DNA of 64,000 nt, taken from positions 1 to 64,000 of the forward strand of contig NZ_JACRSY010000014.1 of NCBI RefSeq assembly GCF_014384995.1, in the 5' to 3' direction. Positions 34,869 through 43,780 of this stretch are shown here, piece by piece (within the stretch, counting starts at the first letter, position 1; the number at the start of each line of letters is the position of its first letter). The stretch comes from Zhenhengia yiwuensis. Lineage in GTDB: Bacteria; Bacillota; Clostridia; Lachnospirales; Cellulosilyticaceae. A program made the position numbers and the translations under genes. The notes under the pieces were generated by a model that saw only the letters and a program-made list of their open reading frames with translations, did no database searches and was not told the DNA's origin.

Positions 34869-36992
34869 CTAGATGTCGTATTGTATACCTGTAATTGTTT
34901 CTGTTTCATTATCAAAAAGTGTTAAAGCTAATTTTTCAAGGACAGAACAAGGTGCGTTCTTCAATTTAATATTAAAATGATTATTTTCTTTTTTAATTTC
35001 AACTTCTGTTACATGCCCCTCTAAATGTACCTGTCTATCCATCCCATTATCTTCATAGTAAGTATGATGACATACTTCTTTGCAGTAAGCAATTCCTGTT
35101 AGGCTCGTCATATCTAAATCTTTTGTACTATCTGCTGCCGCTCCTAATAAAAGCATACGCCCCGGTCTTACAAAGAGAATGAGCTGGTCCATATCACAGG
35201 CTACATAGTGGTGCCCTTTAGTCATCTTAGTTAGTGTGTAAGTTTTCTCATCCTCAAACGTAACAAGCAACATATCTTCTGGTAAATACACATAACGACC
35301 AGTCTTATTCTGCTCATATACAGGTGCAATCATAAGACTTTCTCCTACTAAAAGCTGGTCTTCCACTTCTCTTACATACTCATCTTCATATTCAAAGGCA
35401 AGCGGTTTAAAGTACATGCCATCTTCTAACGCAGCTTTCATATACTCGCTATATAAGTGTGGAATTAGTGCATAACGCAATTTAATCCATTTTTTAAGCC
35501 TTTCTGTATGCTCAAAAGCATAAGGCTCCTGTTGTCTTGTCCATGCCGCTGTATGATTACGTAAAAGTGGCATAAAGATACCAAACTGAATCCATCTTGT
35601 TAGAAGGTCTTCTGTTGTATTATCACTAAATCCACCTACATCTGCTCCACTATATAGGAACCCGTACATATTAAGAGAAGGCATCATCTTAATATTAAGC
35701 AGTAAATGGCTCCACCATGAACGGTTATCCCCAGTCCATATCCCTCCATAACGATGCATACCTACATAAGATGCCCTTGAAAAGAGTAGTACCCTTTCTG
35801 AAGGTCTAAGCTTTTCAAAAGCCTCTCCTGCTGCCCTTGTCATATTGTACCCATATAAGTTATGAACATCATAGTGTCTGACGCATTTGCCATCCATGTC
35901 GTGATGCATTTCTTTAAAGTATTCCTCTTTATTCATGATTTGACTAAAGCTATCTTTAATACCGAAGAATGTGCCGAGATCAATATTCTTATCCTTACTT
36001 TCCTCTACCTTCTGCATAGCCTGTGCCATAGCTCTTGGTGTATAGAAAATAGCTGGTTCATTCATATCATTCCAAAAGCCATCAATTCCTTTATCCATAA
36101 GGCATGCATAATGCTGGCCAAACCATGCTCTTGCCTTACTATTTAAAAAGTCAGGGAAATGCACCTTCCCAGGCCATACTGCACCTTCAAAGATATTCCC
36201 TTTTTCATCTCTTACAAAGAAGTCCCCTTCTACCCCTTCTTCATAAATATTGTAGCCTTCTTCTACTTTTACCCCAGCATCAATAATAGGAATGAGTCTA
36301 ATACCATCCCTTTTTAGCTCCGCTACAAGCTCTTCAAAATCAGGAAATTTCTCACGATCTATAGTAAAATCCTTAAGCCTCTCCATGTAATCAATATCTA
36401 AATAAATGCTATCTAACGGAATACCATTATCTCTAAAGCCTTTTGCTACAGCCCTTACTTCCTCATTCGTTTTATAACTCCATCTACTTTGCTGATAACC
36501 AAATGCCCATCTAGGCGGTATGTAACTTACTCCTGTAAGCTGCCTAAAAGTCTTCACTATATCAAGAAGGGTATCTCCTTCTAAAATATATAGGTCTAAA
36601 TCCATGGTTTCTGGTATAATCACTAATTCATCTAACTGACTGTACCCTATATCAAAAGTTAACCTACCAGGGTAATCTATAAAGAGTCCAAAAGGCTTCT
36701 CTTCTGCTATGATAATAAAGTTATGTGCAGCATATAAAGACCTTTTAGTCTCTGTATGCATATCATCATCGGAGCAAAAACTTTCATAAATCCATCCTCT
36801 TTTATTAATGCCCCTTACGCTTTCTCCTAAACCATATACAGGTATGTCCTTTTTCAGTTTATATTTAAAACTTTTGCCTTCTAAAGCTAAATATGATAGA
36901 TTCTCTCCTACTTTTATATTACCTAATACAACTGCATCTGTTTCAATAGGCTGCCCATAAGTATACTTGATTACTTTTTCATCTAATTCCAT
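34869..36992 (-). CDS. Glycoside hydrolase family 31 (alpha-glucosidase type)
   Basis: This protein of about 707 residues is a GH31 enzyme. The catalytic nucleophile is in GFWNDMNEPAIF, the acid/base aspartate in GGIWTGDNRSWW, and FGYQQSRWSYKT and DIDYMERLKDFTID form the substrate pocket start. Family members hydrolyse alpha-glucosides or alpha-xylosides. There is no signal peptide, so it acts in the cytoplasm. The first ATG at 37001 touches the GAGAGG sequence; the one at 36992 is nine bases away and was chosen. Monocistronic. Confidence 0.93.
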   Translation of the reverse strand: MELDEKVIKYTYGQPIETDAVVLGNIKVGENLSYLALEGKSFKYKLKKDIPVYGLGESVRGINKRGWIYESFCSDDDMHTETKRSLYAAHNFIIIAEEKPFGLFIDYPGRLTFDIGYSQLDELVIIPETMDLDLYILEGDTLLDIVKTFRQLTGVSYIPPRWAFGYQQSRWSYKTNEEVRAVAKGFRDNGIPLDSIYLDIDYMERLKDFTIDREKFPDFEELVAELKRDGIRLIPIIDAGVKVEEGYNIYEEGVEGDFFVRDEKGNIFEGAVWPGKVHFPDFLNSKARAWFGQHYACLMDKGIDGFWNDMNEPAIFYTPRAMAQAMQKVEESKDKNIDLGTFFGIKDSFSQIMNKEEYFKEMHHDMDGKCVRHYDVHNLYGYNMTRAAGEAFEKLRPSERVLLFSRASYVGMHRYGGIWTGDNRSWWSHLLLNIKMMPSLNMYGFLYSGADVGGFSDNTTEDLLTRWIQFGIFMPLLRNHTAAWTRQQEPYAFEHTERLKKWIKLRYALIPHLYSEYMKAALEDGMYFKPLAFEYEDEYVREVEDQLLVGESLMIAPVYEQNKTGRYVYLPEDMLLVTFEDEKTYTLTKMTKGHHYVACDMDQLILFVRPGRMLLLGAAADSTKDLDMTSLTGIAYCKEVCHHTYYEDNGMDRQVHLEGHVTEVEIKKENNHFNIKLKNAPCSVLEKLALTLFDNETETITGIQYDI

Positions 36993-37289
36993 ATGCTTCA
37001 TCCTCTCTACTCTATATTTTTAATGCACTTAGTATAACATAGTAAGAATGTTATAAAAACACTATAATTAACAGAATAAAACTCAGTCTTGCTTTCCTTT
37101 AGCTCAGCTTTACTCACTCTATCTCTTATTTACTTAAAACTATTTTATTTACAAGCCCTATGGAGCTATTGGCATAGACTCTAAAATTAAAATAACGCTC
37201 TAAAGTAATCATTTTTTCAGATACAGCTGTTTGTGTATTAAGTAATCTCATTAAAAAATTATAAAAAAATCGAAGAATTTCTAGTACAT

Positions 37290-37757
37290 AGGACTATATA
37301 GTATATGTAAAATGCAAACACATCCTAGGTAGTAGATACATCTTACACATTGTAAGCAAGATAGTTCTAATGCTAGTCCCCCCTTCTAGCTCTAGCTACT
37401 ACTGCTTACACCATACCATAGGCATGAATTGTGGCAGCAAGCTTATGGTTGAACCTACGCTAAGTAACTACACTAAGTATCTGGCAGCAGATTAAGAAGC
37501 TATCAGCCTATCTTCCAGCAACCTCATACGTTCTACGTGCTACCTCCTAACTCACCTTTATACATGCATAGGCATCCCTATAAACGATAGTTACGGACAA
37601 TACCCACCTACGACCTATGACTAGCCTATAGAAAAGCCCTCCACTTCCTGGTCTTAAGCCTCTCTACTTAATCCGTTACAGGCTAACTTATGCCACACAA
37701 AAAGCCAAGCTAAATACAGTCTATTTTAAGGGGGAGACTGTATTTAGCTTGGCTTTT
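37290..37757. other. Long gene-free region with RNA-like features
   Basis: Between GH31 and mntP about 700 bp hold no gene. The part from 37290 has visibly higher GC than other spacers (about 47 percent in 37381-37440), is dense in stop codons in all frames, and contains many short inverted repeats. Examples are CTTACA/TGTAAG at 37342-37356, TAGCCT (37622) with AGGCTA (37680), and GTAGTAG (37330) and TGTAAGCA (37351) with CTACTAC and TGCTTACA around 37400. The region ends at a strong hairpin. It may encode a structured RNA; strand unknown. Confidence 0.35.
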
Positions 37758-37762
37758 ATTAT
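37698..37762. terminator. Strong bidirectional terminator behind mntP
   Basis: A perfect stem of about 23 bp (37700-37722 with 37735-37757; AAAAGCCAAGC end) with A/T-rich flanks on both sides. On the minus strand it closes mntP; on the plus strand it would close any transcript from the gene-free region. Confidence 0.88.
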
Positions 37763-38334
37763 TAAAATAACGCTTTAACTGCAATGATTACTAAAATAAG
37801 ACCGCCTAGTATCTCTGCCTTTCCACCTAGTAAACTACTTACCTTTTTACCTGCCAAAATAGCTATAAGACAGCATATGGCTGTTGTTAGCATAATAATG
37901 CTTACTGCTGGAATGATGCTCACCTGCATAGCACTAAAGCCTATACCAACTGCAAAAGCATCAATACTTGTTGCTATAGCTTGAATAAATAACGTTTTAT
38001 AAGTAAGTACTTTCCCTTCTGATTCTACATCTTTTTCTGTTTCTGCCTCTTCCTCATCTTTATGTCCTAGATTATCCTTAAGCATTTTCCCTCCGATAAA
38101 ACCTAAAATCACAAAGACTAATATATTCGCATACTTACTAATCACATCCGCAAATAATCCCCCTGCAAAGTAACCGATAAGTGGCATAAGCCCCTGGAAC
38201 ACCCCAAAGAGAATTGGCATTGCTAGTGTTTTTGCTTTAGTGGTATTCTTATAAGCCATACCATTCGCCATAGATACTGCTACAGCATCCATACTAAGAC
38301 CAAGTCCGATTAAAATAATTTCGATAAATCCCAT
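37762..38334 (-). CDS. mntP: Manganese efflux pump MntP
   Basis: This 190-residue membrane protein has six helices in two similar halves (GLSMDAVAVSMANGMAYK and ATSIDAFAVGIGFSA). The aspartates in these halves bind Mn2+. MntP exports excess manganese. The gene is preceded by a yybP-ykoY manganese riboswitch with an attenuator, which fits induction by manganese. GGAGAG precedes the ATG. Monocistronic. Confidence 0.95.
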   Translation of the reverse strand: MGFIEIILIGLGLSMDAVAVSMANGMAYKNTTKAKTLAMPILFGVFQGLMPLIGYFAGGLFADVISKYANILVFVILGFIGGKMLKDNLGHKDEEEAETEKDVESEGKVLTYKTLFIQAIATSIDAFAVGIGFSAMQVSIIPAVSIIMLTTAICCLIAILAGKKVSSLLGGKAEILGGLILVIIAVKALF

Positions 38335-38375
38335 TCTTTCCTCTCCTTTTTACCACAGATTTATGCTTATTTTAG

Positions 38376-38424
38376 ACAAAAAATAAAAGACCCATGTATG
38401 GCAAATAAACCATACATGAGTCTT
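38376..38424 (-). terminator. Riboswitch attenuator before mntP
   Basis: On the minus strand AAGACTCATGTATGG pairs with CCATACATGGGTCTT (one G-U pair), followed by TTTATTTTTTG. Its 5' arm shares CTCATG with the base helix of the aptamer. Confidence 0.88.
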
Positions 38425-38513
38425 GTTCTTTAAGACAAGCCAGATTACTACGTAATCATTATGTTGACTTGCCACTTATATCAATAAGCAAACTACTCCC
38501 TCATGAAGTAACT
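38412..38513 (-). ncRNA. yybP-ykoY manganese riboswitch
   Basis: The minus strand has the family's GGGAGTAG loop, then AAGTCAACA and CTGGCTTGT, in the usual order, directly upstream of mntP. CATGAG (38500-38505) can pair with CTCATG (38415-38420) as the base helix P1. CTCATG is also part of the terminator stem, so Mn2+ binding would open transcription. Confidence 0.85.
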
Positions 38514-38519
38514 ATTTTC

Positions 38520-38548
38520 ATTATAAACAATTAAACTTTTAAAGTCAA
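38520..38548 (-). promoter_or_regulatory. Promoter of the mntP transcript
   Basis: The minus strand reads TTGACT, 17 nt, TATAAT, just upstream of the riboswitch. Confidence 0.85.
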
Positions 38549-38557
38549 TTAACCTAC

Positions 38558-38905
38558 CTAGCTTAGAAAGACACTTACGAGAATAAGTGCTATACCTGCA
38601 ATACCCATAATCACTGCAAAGTTAGATCCTTCCTCAAAGCGTTCTAAGTTCTCTTTAGCATATTCATAGCCTCTGGTACTACCAGAACTTCTAGCATGGA
38701 GATAACGCATATCTGTCCTACCTGAAACATTGCCTCTCAGACTTGACAAGCCAATACACATGACAATAAGCCCTGCCCCTAAAAGTACTGTAGTTACACT
38801 AAATGTCATAAAGAAACTGGCGATACCAATAACAATACCTATTATTAATGCAAGTAATAATCCCTTTAATAAAATCCCTAACAATGCTTTAATCATCTGC
38901 TTCAT
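38558..38905 (-). CDS. Small membrane protein, last gene of the flotillin operon
   Basis: This 115-residue protein has two N-terminal membrane helices (about 8-32 and 35-52), a soluble middle with RGNVSGRTDMRY, and a C-terminal helix (about 95-113). I do not recognise a family. It follows the LytTR regulator gene after nine bases on the same strand and is probably cotranscribed with it. Confidence 0.75.
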   Translation of the reverse strand: MKQMIKALLGILLKGLLLALIIGIVIGIASFFMTFSVTTVLLGAGLIVMCIGLSSLRGNVSGRTDMRYLHARSSGSTRGYEYAKENLERFEEGSNFAVIMGIAGIALILVSVFLS

Positions 38906-38914
38906 ACACTCCCC

Positions 38915-39655
38915 CTATGAAAACATCTTTTTAATCTCCTCATACTTTTCACTTGTAATGAGTGCATCTTTGTCGATATCTTTAAACTTCACAATATAAG
39001 TCCATCTGCCGTAAGGCAGGATTTTTGTAATCTGTGATAGGTTAATAATATAAGATTTATGGCTTCTGATAAATTGATCTTTATCTAGCTTTTCTTCTAT
39101 ATCAGATAAGCTAGCTGAGGTAGTAAAACTGTCTTTTTGAGTATAGATAACTGTACTATTGTCCTCTCTTTGAATGAGTATGATATCATTGATCGTAACA
39201 AAGCTCATACTCTCTTTACTCTTTACAAGAAGCTTTTCAAGTCCTTTTTCATATCTGACGATCTTATCCATAGTCGGTTTTTCATCTGGCTTTTGAAGGT
39301 CTTTGATACGCTCTAATGTATGGTTGACACGTTCTACATTGAAAGGTTTAATAAGGTAATCAAAAGCATATACTAAAAAGGCTTCTGGCATATACTCACT
39401 ATGAGCTGTAGCAAAAATAAGTTTTGCCTTAGGATTGATGTCCGCCATAATGCTAGCACAGCTTAACCCATCACCTTCTCTAAGCTGAACATCTAAGAAG
39501 ACTACATCAGGTTTAAGCTTATTAAATAGTTTAATACCTTCTGTACTATTGTCACACTCTCCTACTATGCTGAACCCTTCATTTTTTTCTATAATCTTTC
39601 TTACCAGTGTTCTTATCCCAACCTCATCTTCTATTAATAAGACTTTTATACTCAT
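38915..39655 (-). CDS. LytTR family response regulator
   Basis: This 246-residue protein has a receiver domain (phospho-acceptor D55 in VVFLDVQL, conserved lysine in YLIKPF) and a LytTR DNA-binding domain (about 130-245, FIRSHKSYIINLSQI). It would be phosphorylated by the histidine kinase encoded at the head of the same operon. Its start codon overlaps the stop of the preceding gene by one base. Flotillin and NfeD genes lie between the two partners, which is unusual. Targets are unknown. Confidence 0.93.
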   Translation of the reverse strand: MSIKVLLIEDEVGIRTLVRKIIEKNEGFSIVGECDNSTEGIKLFNKLKPDVVFLDVQLREGDGLSCASIMADINPKAKLIFATAHSEYMPEAFLVYAFDYLIKPFNVERVNHTLERIKDLQKPDEKPTMDKIVRYEKGLEKLLVKSKESMSFVTINDIILIQREDNSTVIYTQKDSFTTSASLSDIEEKLDKDQFIRSHKSYIINLSQITKILPYGRWTYIVKFKDIDKDALITSEKYEEIKKMFS

Positions 39656-40038
39656 TATCTATAGCTTGATCTCCTTCTATTTCTTCTCTTACATACTGGG
39701 GTTCCAAGTAGTTCAGATAACACCATAGCTTCCTGCCAATAAGTTCTTTCAACTTCTACTGGCTCCTGTGCAGTATTTCTAGGGAGCTCTTCATAGGCTG
39801 GTCTTGGACGCTTCTCTACAGGCTGTGCTTTTTTAGACTCTTCTTCCCCTCCATGATAAATATCATGTGCCCCTTGCTTTTTATGTTTCTTTTTCTTTTT
39901 AGCAGATGATTTTTTAGAGAATTTAACAGGCATGTTGTTCATACCTGTTAATAGTTTTTGATTCATCTCCATCAATTGTATTTCTCCCCCCGTGACGAGG
40001 TTACTCATAGCACTGAAATTAAGATTGTTTTTGGCCAT
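39655..40038 (-). CDS. Basic, low-complexity protein following floA
   Basis: This protein of about 127 residues has a lysine-rich middle (SAKKKKKHKKQG), a proline/glutamate-rich part and a basic C-terminus (CKRRNRRRSS). No family is recognised. It occupies the place of yqfB behind yqfA/floA in Bacillus, but I see no clear sequence similarity. The ATG at 40038 is eight bases after AGGAGG and lies inside the end of floA (20-nt overlap), so it is translationally coupled. Confidence 0.72.
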   Translation of the reverse strand: MAKNNLNFSAMSNLVTGGEIQLMEMNQKLLTGMNNMPVKFSKKSSAKKKKKHKKQGAHDIYHGGEEESKKAQPVEKRPRPAYEELPRNTAQEPVEVERTYWQEAMVLSELLGTPVCKRRNRRRSSYR

Positions 40039-41008
40039 CCTTACCACCTCCTAGTGGCATCTTTCCAGTTCCCGTTGTTGAGATTGTTTGACGCATTTGT
40101 GTATCTGCACTAATGTTTTGGAGGTCATAGTAGTCCATAACACCCATTTTACCTTCTCTTAAAGCATAAGCTAATGCTTTTGGTACTTCAGCTTCTGCTT
40201 CTACAACGTAAGCACGCATTTCTTGCTCTTTAGCTACAGCCATAGCTCTTCTTTCTTCTGCTTTAGCCTGTGCAATATTTTTATCAGCTTCTGCTTGAAG
40301 AGTTTGAAGGTGTGCACCAATATTTCTACCTACATCAATATCTGCAATATCAATTGAAAGAATTTCAAAGGCTGTTCCTGCATCTAAACCTTTTCCTAAT
40401 ACCATTTTTGAAATACCATCTGGATTTTCTAATACTTCTTTATGTGATACAGAAGAACCTACTGTTGTTACAATACCTTCACCGATTCTAGCAAGTACTG
40501 TTGCTTCACCAGCACCACCTACTAATCTTTCAAGGTTAGCTCTTACTGTTACCCTTGCTTTAACAAGAAGTTCAATACCGTCTTTAGCTACTGCTGATAC
40601 ATTTGGTGTTTCAATAACTTTTGGGTTAACACTCATTTTTACAGCTTCAAGTACATCACGTCCCGCAAGGTCAATAGCTGCTGCCTTTTCAAAAGGAAGC
40701 TCAATACCAGCACGTTCTGCGGCAATCAGTGCATCTACCACTCTGTCTACATTACCACCAGCTAAGTAGTGCGCTTCTAGCTGATTAACGCTAAGACCAA
40801 TACCTGCTTTAGTAGATTTAATAAGTGGTAATACGATACGGTTTGGTATAACTCTTCTAAGTCTCATACCAATTAAGTTGAAAATACTTACTTTAACATT
40901 CGCTGCCAGTGAGGAAATCCAAAGCCCTACTGGTACAAATACGAAGAAACCTATAATTAATAAACCTACAATACCAATGATAATAACACTTCTAATAACA
41001 CTATCCAT
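40019..41008 (-). CDS. floA: Flotillin-like membrane scaffold protein FloA
   Basis: This 329-residue protein has an N-terminal membrane hairpin (about 5-35), an SPFH-like domain (ANVKVSIFNLIGMRLRRV; EAHYLAGGNVDRVVDALIAAERA; SAVAKDGIELLVKARVTVRAN) and a C-terminal coiled coil rich in EA repeats (QAEADKNIAQAKAEERRAMA). It matches FloA (YqfA) of Bacillus, which organises membrane microdomains. Length agrees. The NfeD partner gene lies 21 bases upstream, as in Bacillus. AAGGGGAG precedes the ATG. Confidence 0.95.
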   Translation of the reverse strand: MDSVIRSVIIIGIVGLLIIGFFVFVPVGLWISSLAANVKVSIFNLIGMRLRRVIPNRIVLPLIKSTKAGIGLSVNQLEAHYLAGGNVDRVVDALIAAERAGIELPFEKAAAIDLAGRDVLEAVKMSVNPKVIETPNVSAVAKDGIELLVKARVTVRANLERLVGGAGEATVLARIGEGIVTTVGSSVSHKEVLENPDGISKMVLGKGLDAGTAFEILSIDIADIDVGRNIGAHLQTLQAEADKNIAQAKAEERRAMAVAKEQEMRAYVVEAEAEVPKALAYALREGKMGVMDYYDLQNISADTQMRQTISTTGTGKMPLGGGKDGQKQS

Positions 41009-41029
41009 TTATCTCTCCCCTTTATCTTA

Positions 41030-41524
41030 TTATTTTACTTTTACAACGAGTTTTGAGCCTTCTACTTTACAAATTACAATTTCAGTACCTTTTAGTACAT
41101 ATTGTCCTTCAGATATAATATCAAAGTTCACACCGTCAAAACTTCCTACACCAGAAGGCCTTAGGTCAGTTAGTGCAATACCTTCCTTCCCTAATAAGTA
41201 CTCTAAGTCTGATGAGCTAATATAACCTTCTGTCTTCTTCTGTTCATCTGTTAGAATAATAGGTTTTACAAGCTTGCCCTTTGCAAGTAACCAGAGCATA
41301 ATACCCAGCATAAGTCCCAGAACAGCTAAAATACACAGGGTCATAATGACACCTTCTTCTATGGTATCTGCTGTTAAAATGACACTTATACCAAGACAAA
41401 TAGTACCTGCTACACCTGGTACAGATATACCTGGAGCCGTCAGCTCGATGCCTATTAGAACAAATCCTACAATAAGTAGAATAATACTAAAAAGTGTAAG
41501 TCCATCTAATAAACTTATTAGCAT
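41030..41524 (-). CDS. NfeD family membrane protein
   Basis: This 164-residue protein has three to four membrane helices (LFSIILLIVGFVLIGIELTAPG, VPGVAGTICLGISVILT, TLCILAVLGLMLGIMLWLL) and a C-terminal OB-fold (IALTDLRPSGVGSFDGVNFDIISEG), which is the NfeD signature. NfeD proteins partner with flotillins in membrane microdomains. AAGGAGGAGG precedes the ATG. It is the second gene of the operon between kinase and floA. Confidence 0.93.
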   Translation of the reverse strand: MLISLLDGLTLFSIILLIVGFVLIGIELTAPGISVPGVAGTICLGISVILTADTIEEGVIMTLCILAVLGLMLGIMLWLLAKGKLVKPIILTDEQKKTEGYISSSDLEYLLGKEGIALTDLRPSGVGSFDGVNFDIISEGQYVLKGTEIVICKVEGSKLVVKVK

Positions 41525-41615
41525 CTTATCCTCCTCCTTTATATTTTATACTTCTATCTTATGTTTTTTAAGGCCTACTGCCTATATGAAAGCTGCCATT
41601 TATACACTTTTAGCT

Positions 41616-42461
41616 CTAAACTGTCAGTTTTTCCTCTCTATCCTTTGGTAACTTCACGCTAAAACAAGTTTTTCCCTCTCTAGACTCGACTTGAATAGTC
41701 CCTTTTACCGCTTCTACAATGCGCTTTGTAATATAAAGACCCATCCCATGCCCTTCTTCTTTCTTTGTAGAGTAGCCTTCTATGAAAATCTTAGGTATAG
41801 CCTCTTCTTCTATAACAGGTCCATTATTATAAATGTAAAAGGTATAATACAGTTCATCTTCTGTAATATCAATATACAAATTACGTCCATAGTCTAGCTG
41901 TTTGAGCGCAGTCATACCATTATCAATTAAGTTAGAAAGCACCTTACATAACTCCCACCCCTCCATCGGAATGTATTTTAGGTCTGACTTAATCTCTAAA
42001 TACATATCTATAGCATCTTTTTCCGCCATTTGAAGCTTTGCCTGAAGTAGGGCATTTACTGCCGGCTGAGCTGTTCTAAGTGCTTTGCTGACCTTTAGAA
42101 TATCCTTATATACAGGTTCCATATACTTTTTAGCTTCCTCATATTCTTCGAGTTCCATAAGTCCATAGATGACCTGAATATGATTCAAGTAGTCATGCCT
42201 TTGCTCCCTTAAAGTCGAATTAAAACGCTCTAAATTTTTAATCGTTTCTGATACATCTTCCTTTTCCTTTTTATACAAAATAAAGTAATAACCAAGTACA
42301 GATAAGGTACTATTAAATACTGTCAATATCCCCGTTGTATAAAGGAGTACATACATCTCCTTACTCGGTGTATAAGTCATAAAAAAAATAATGATAAGAA
42401 TTAAAATAATTTGAATGAGATTGATAAGAAAAGAGGCTTGTAAAAGCTTCTTAAGATTCAT
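41616..42461 (-). CDS. Sensor histidine kinase (Spo0B/LytS-like core)
   Basis: This 281-residue protein has two membrane helices (about 8-30 and 38-63), a dimerisation helix with the phospho-accepting histidine in REQRHDYLNHIQVIYG (H89), and an ATPase domain (NLIDNGMTAL N-box, GHGMGLYI G-box). The HDYxNH arrangement belongs to the Spo0B_a-type kinases of Firmicutes that pair with LytTR regulators, and a LytTR gene lies four genes downstream on the same strand. With hardly any outer domain, it probably senses something in the membrane, fitting its link to flotillin genes. Its signal is unknown. Confidence 0.9.
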   Translation of the reverse strand: MNLKKLLQASFLINLIQIILILIIIFFMTYTPSKEMYVLLYTTGILTVFNSTLSVLGYYFILYKKEKEDVSETIKNLERFNSTLREQRHDYLNHIQVIYGLMELEEYEEAKKYMEPVYKDILKVSKALRTAQPAVNALLQAKLQMAEKDAIDMYLEIKSDLKYIPMEGWELCKVLSNLIDNGMTALKQLDYGRNLYIDITEDELYYTFYIYNNGPVIEEEAIPKIFIEGYSTKKEEGHGMGLYITKRIVEAVKGTIQVESREGKTCFSVKLPKDREEKLTV

Positions 42462-42541
42462 GTATAGTTCCCCTCTTAACTTTTAATTTTAAAATTAATT
42501 ATAGTACACTTCTAAAATTTTGTCTTCCCACATAACAGGCA

Positions 42542-43162
42542 TTAGCCAATCTGTTCTAGGAAATGATAGAGGTTGTCTATCCCTTCTCTTATCTTAATGG
42601 AAAATAATCCTTGTCTCTCTTCTTCAAGTTCTAACAGAAGTTGCTGATAGGTTACCCAATCTTCTTGAGTCTGTTCACTTCTAAGAGGTTTATCTAATAA
42701 ATTCTCTTGCTGCAAAGTGGCCTCAAGGTCACCATCTATAATTTGTTTAAGAGGTACCACATCTGCAGGTTCTTCTACATAATAGCCTTCTTTACGGCTG
42801 TTTAAATATACAATCGCATACTGATCCATCTCTTCATCTAAATAAAAATCAGTACTCATCTTCACCTTGTTATCTCTCATACCATCCGTAAGTATATGTA
42901 ATGATTCTCCTATATGAAATCCCTTAATGACTTGATCCACTTTTACTTCCCATACTGTATCTTTTCTCATATATGTCTTTGATTGGTCACGCCCTACAAA
43001 GTACTCTCCTTTATCTACAGTACCGCTCTGGCCCACCAACTCTACAATAGCAATCATATCTGCCCTATTTACTCTCTCCTGTGGTGTACTATAAATCCAG
43101 CAAGCTTGTAATGTTTGAGTTAGAAGAAGTGCACTGATAATCACCAAACCTATCTGCTTCAT
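42542..43162 (-). CDS. Exported protein of unknown function
   Basis: This 206-residue protein has a signal peptide (KQIGLVIISALLLTQTLQA); the following Cys21 might carry a lipid although the -2 position (Q) is unusual for a lipobox. The mature part contains a beta-rich segment (MIAIVELVGQSG; TVWEVKVDQVIKGFHIGESLHIL) that recalls small OB-like domains of exported Firmicutes proteins, then a helical end. I assign no function. Monocistronic. Confidence 0.75.
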   Translation of the reverse strand: MKQIGLVIISALLLTQTLQACWIYSTPQERVNRADMIAIVELVGQSGTVDKGEYFVGRDQSKTYMRKDTVWEVKVDQVIKGFHIGESLHILTDGMRDNKVKMSTDFYLDEEMDQYAIVYLNSRKEGYYVEEPADVVPLKQIIDGDLEATLQQENLLDKPLRSEQTQEDWVTYQQLLLELEEERQGLFSIKIREGIDNLYHFLEQIG

Positions 43163-43348
43163 ATTATCCCCCCCTAATTAAAATTTTCATAATATTCTTA
43201 TTCGAATTATAACGCAGTCTGCTTCTATTATAAATATATATTTAAGTTATTATAAAAGTAATCCCTCTCCTACATAATATTTTGATTATCTCCATATACT
43301 ACATTCAGTCTTATACAAATCTATTTCTAATCTCAAGTGTCAACCTCC

Positions 43349-43390
43349 AAATAAAAAGGGTTCTAGATTTTTTCTAGAACCCTTTTTCTC
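43349..43390 (-). terminator. Terminator of the cupin gene
   Basis: AAAAAGGGTTCTAGA (43353-43367) and its complement (43373-43387) form a perfect 15-bp stem with a T-run on both strands. Confidence 0.88.
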
Positions 43391-43392
43391 TT

Positions 43393-43656
43393 TTAATCAT
43401 TATGTTTGTAATGTTTTTTAATAGGTTTTGTTACACTCCAATGACATTTCATTCCTTTAGGGAAAATCACATAATCTCCAGCTCCAAATTGATAAGCTTC
43501 ACCATTATAAGTAACCGTTGCTTCACCTTCTAAAATAAGACAAACCTCTTCTTCTTCAAAATCCCATTCAAATTCTGAAACTTCACAGCTCCAAGTCGGA
43601 CAGTTTTTCATTTCCTGTTCTTCTTCTGGGCTAGGTTTTCTCACAATAACAACCAT
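43393..43656 (-). CDS. Small cupin domain protein (DUF861 type)
   Basis: This 87-residue protein is a single cupin barrel (CLILEGEATVTYNGEAYQFGAGDYVIFPKG), close to the cupin_3 group that also includes EutQ-like domains. The first conserved motif lacks most metal-binding histidines, as is common in this group. Function unknown. AAAGGAGGAG precedes the ATG, and the gene is monocistronic. Confidence 0.88.
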   Translation of the reverse strand: MVVIVRKPSPEEEQEMKNCPTWSCEVSEFEWDFEEEEVCLILEGEATVTYNGEAYQFGAGDYVIFPKGMKCHWSVTKPIKKHYKHND

Positions 43657-43780
43657 TTTCTCTCCTCCTTTCTAGCATTCTCTTTTTTATTATGGTTTCT
43701 TTCTCTCAAATTAACCTTTTTAATTTTTAATTATGTGTATATTGCATTTATTAGCCTAGAATTTTCTATGATAATTTAAT

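Noticed and set aside
37020..37760. tmRNA, RNase P RNA, 6S RNA or group II intron in the region before mntP
   Set aside because: None of their conserved core sequences was found on either strand.
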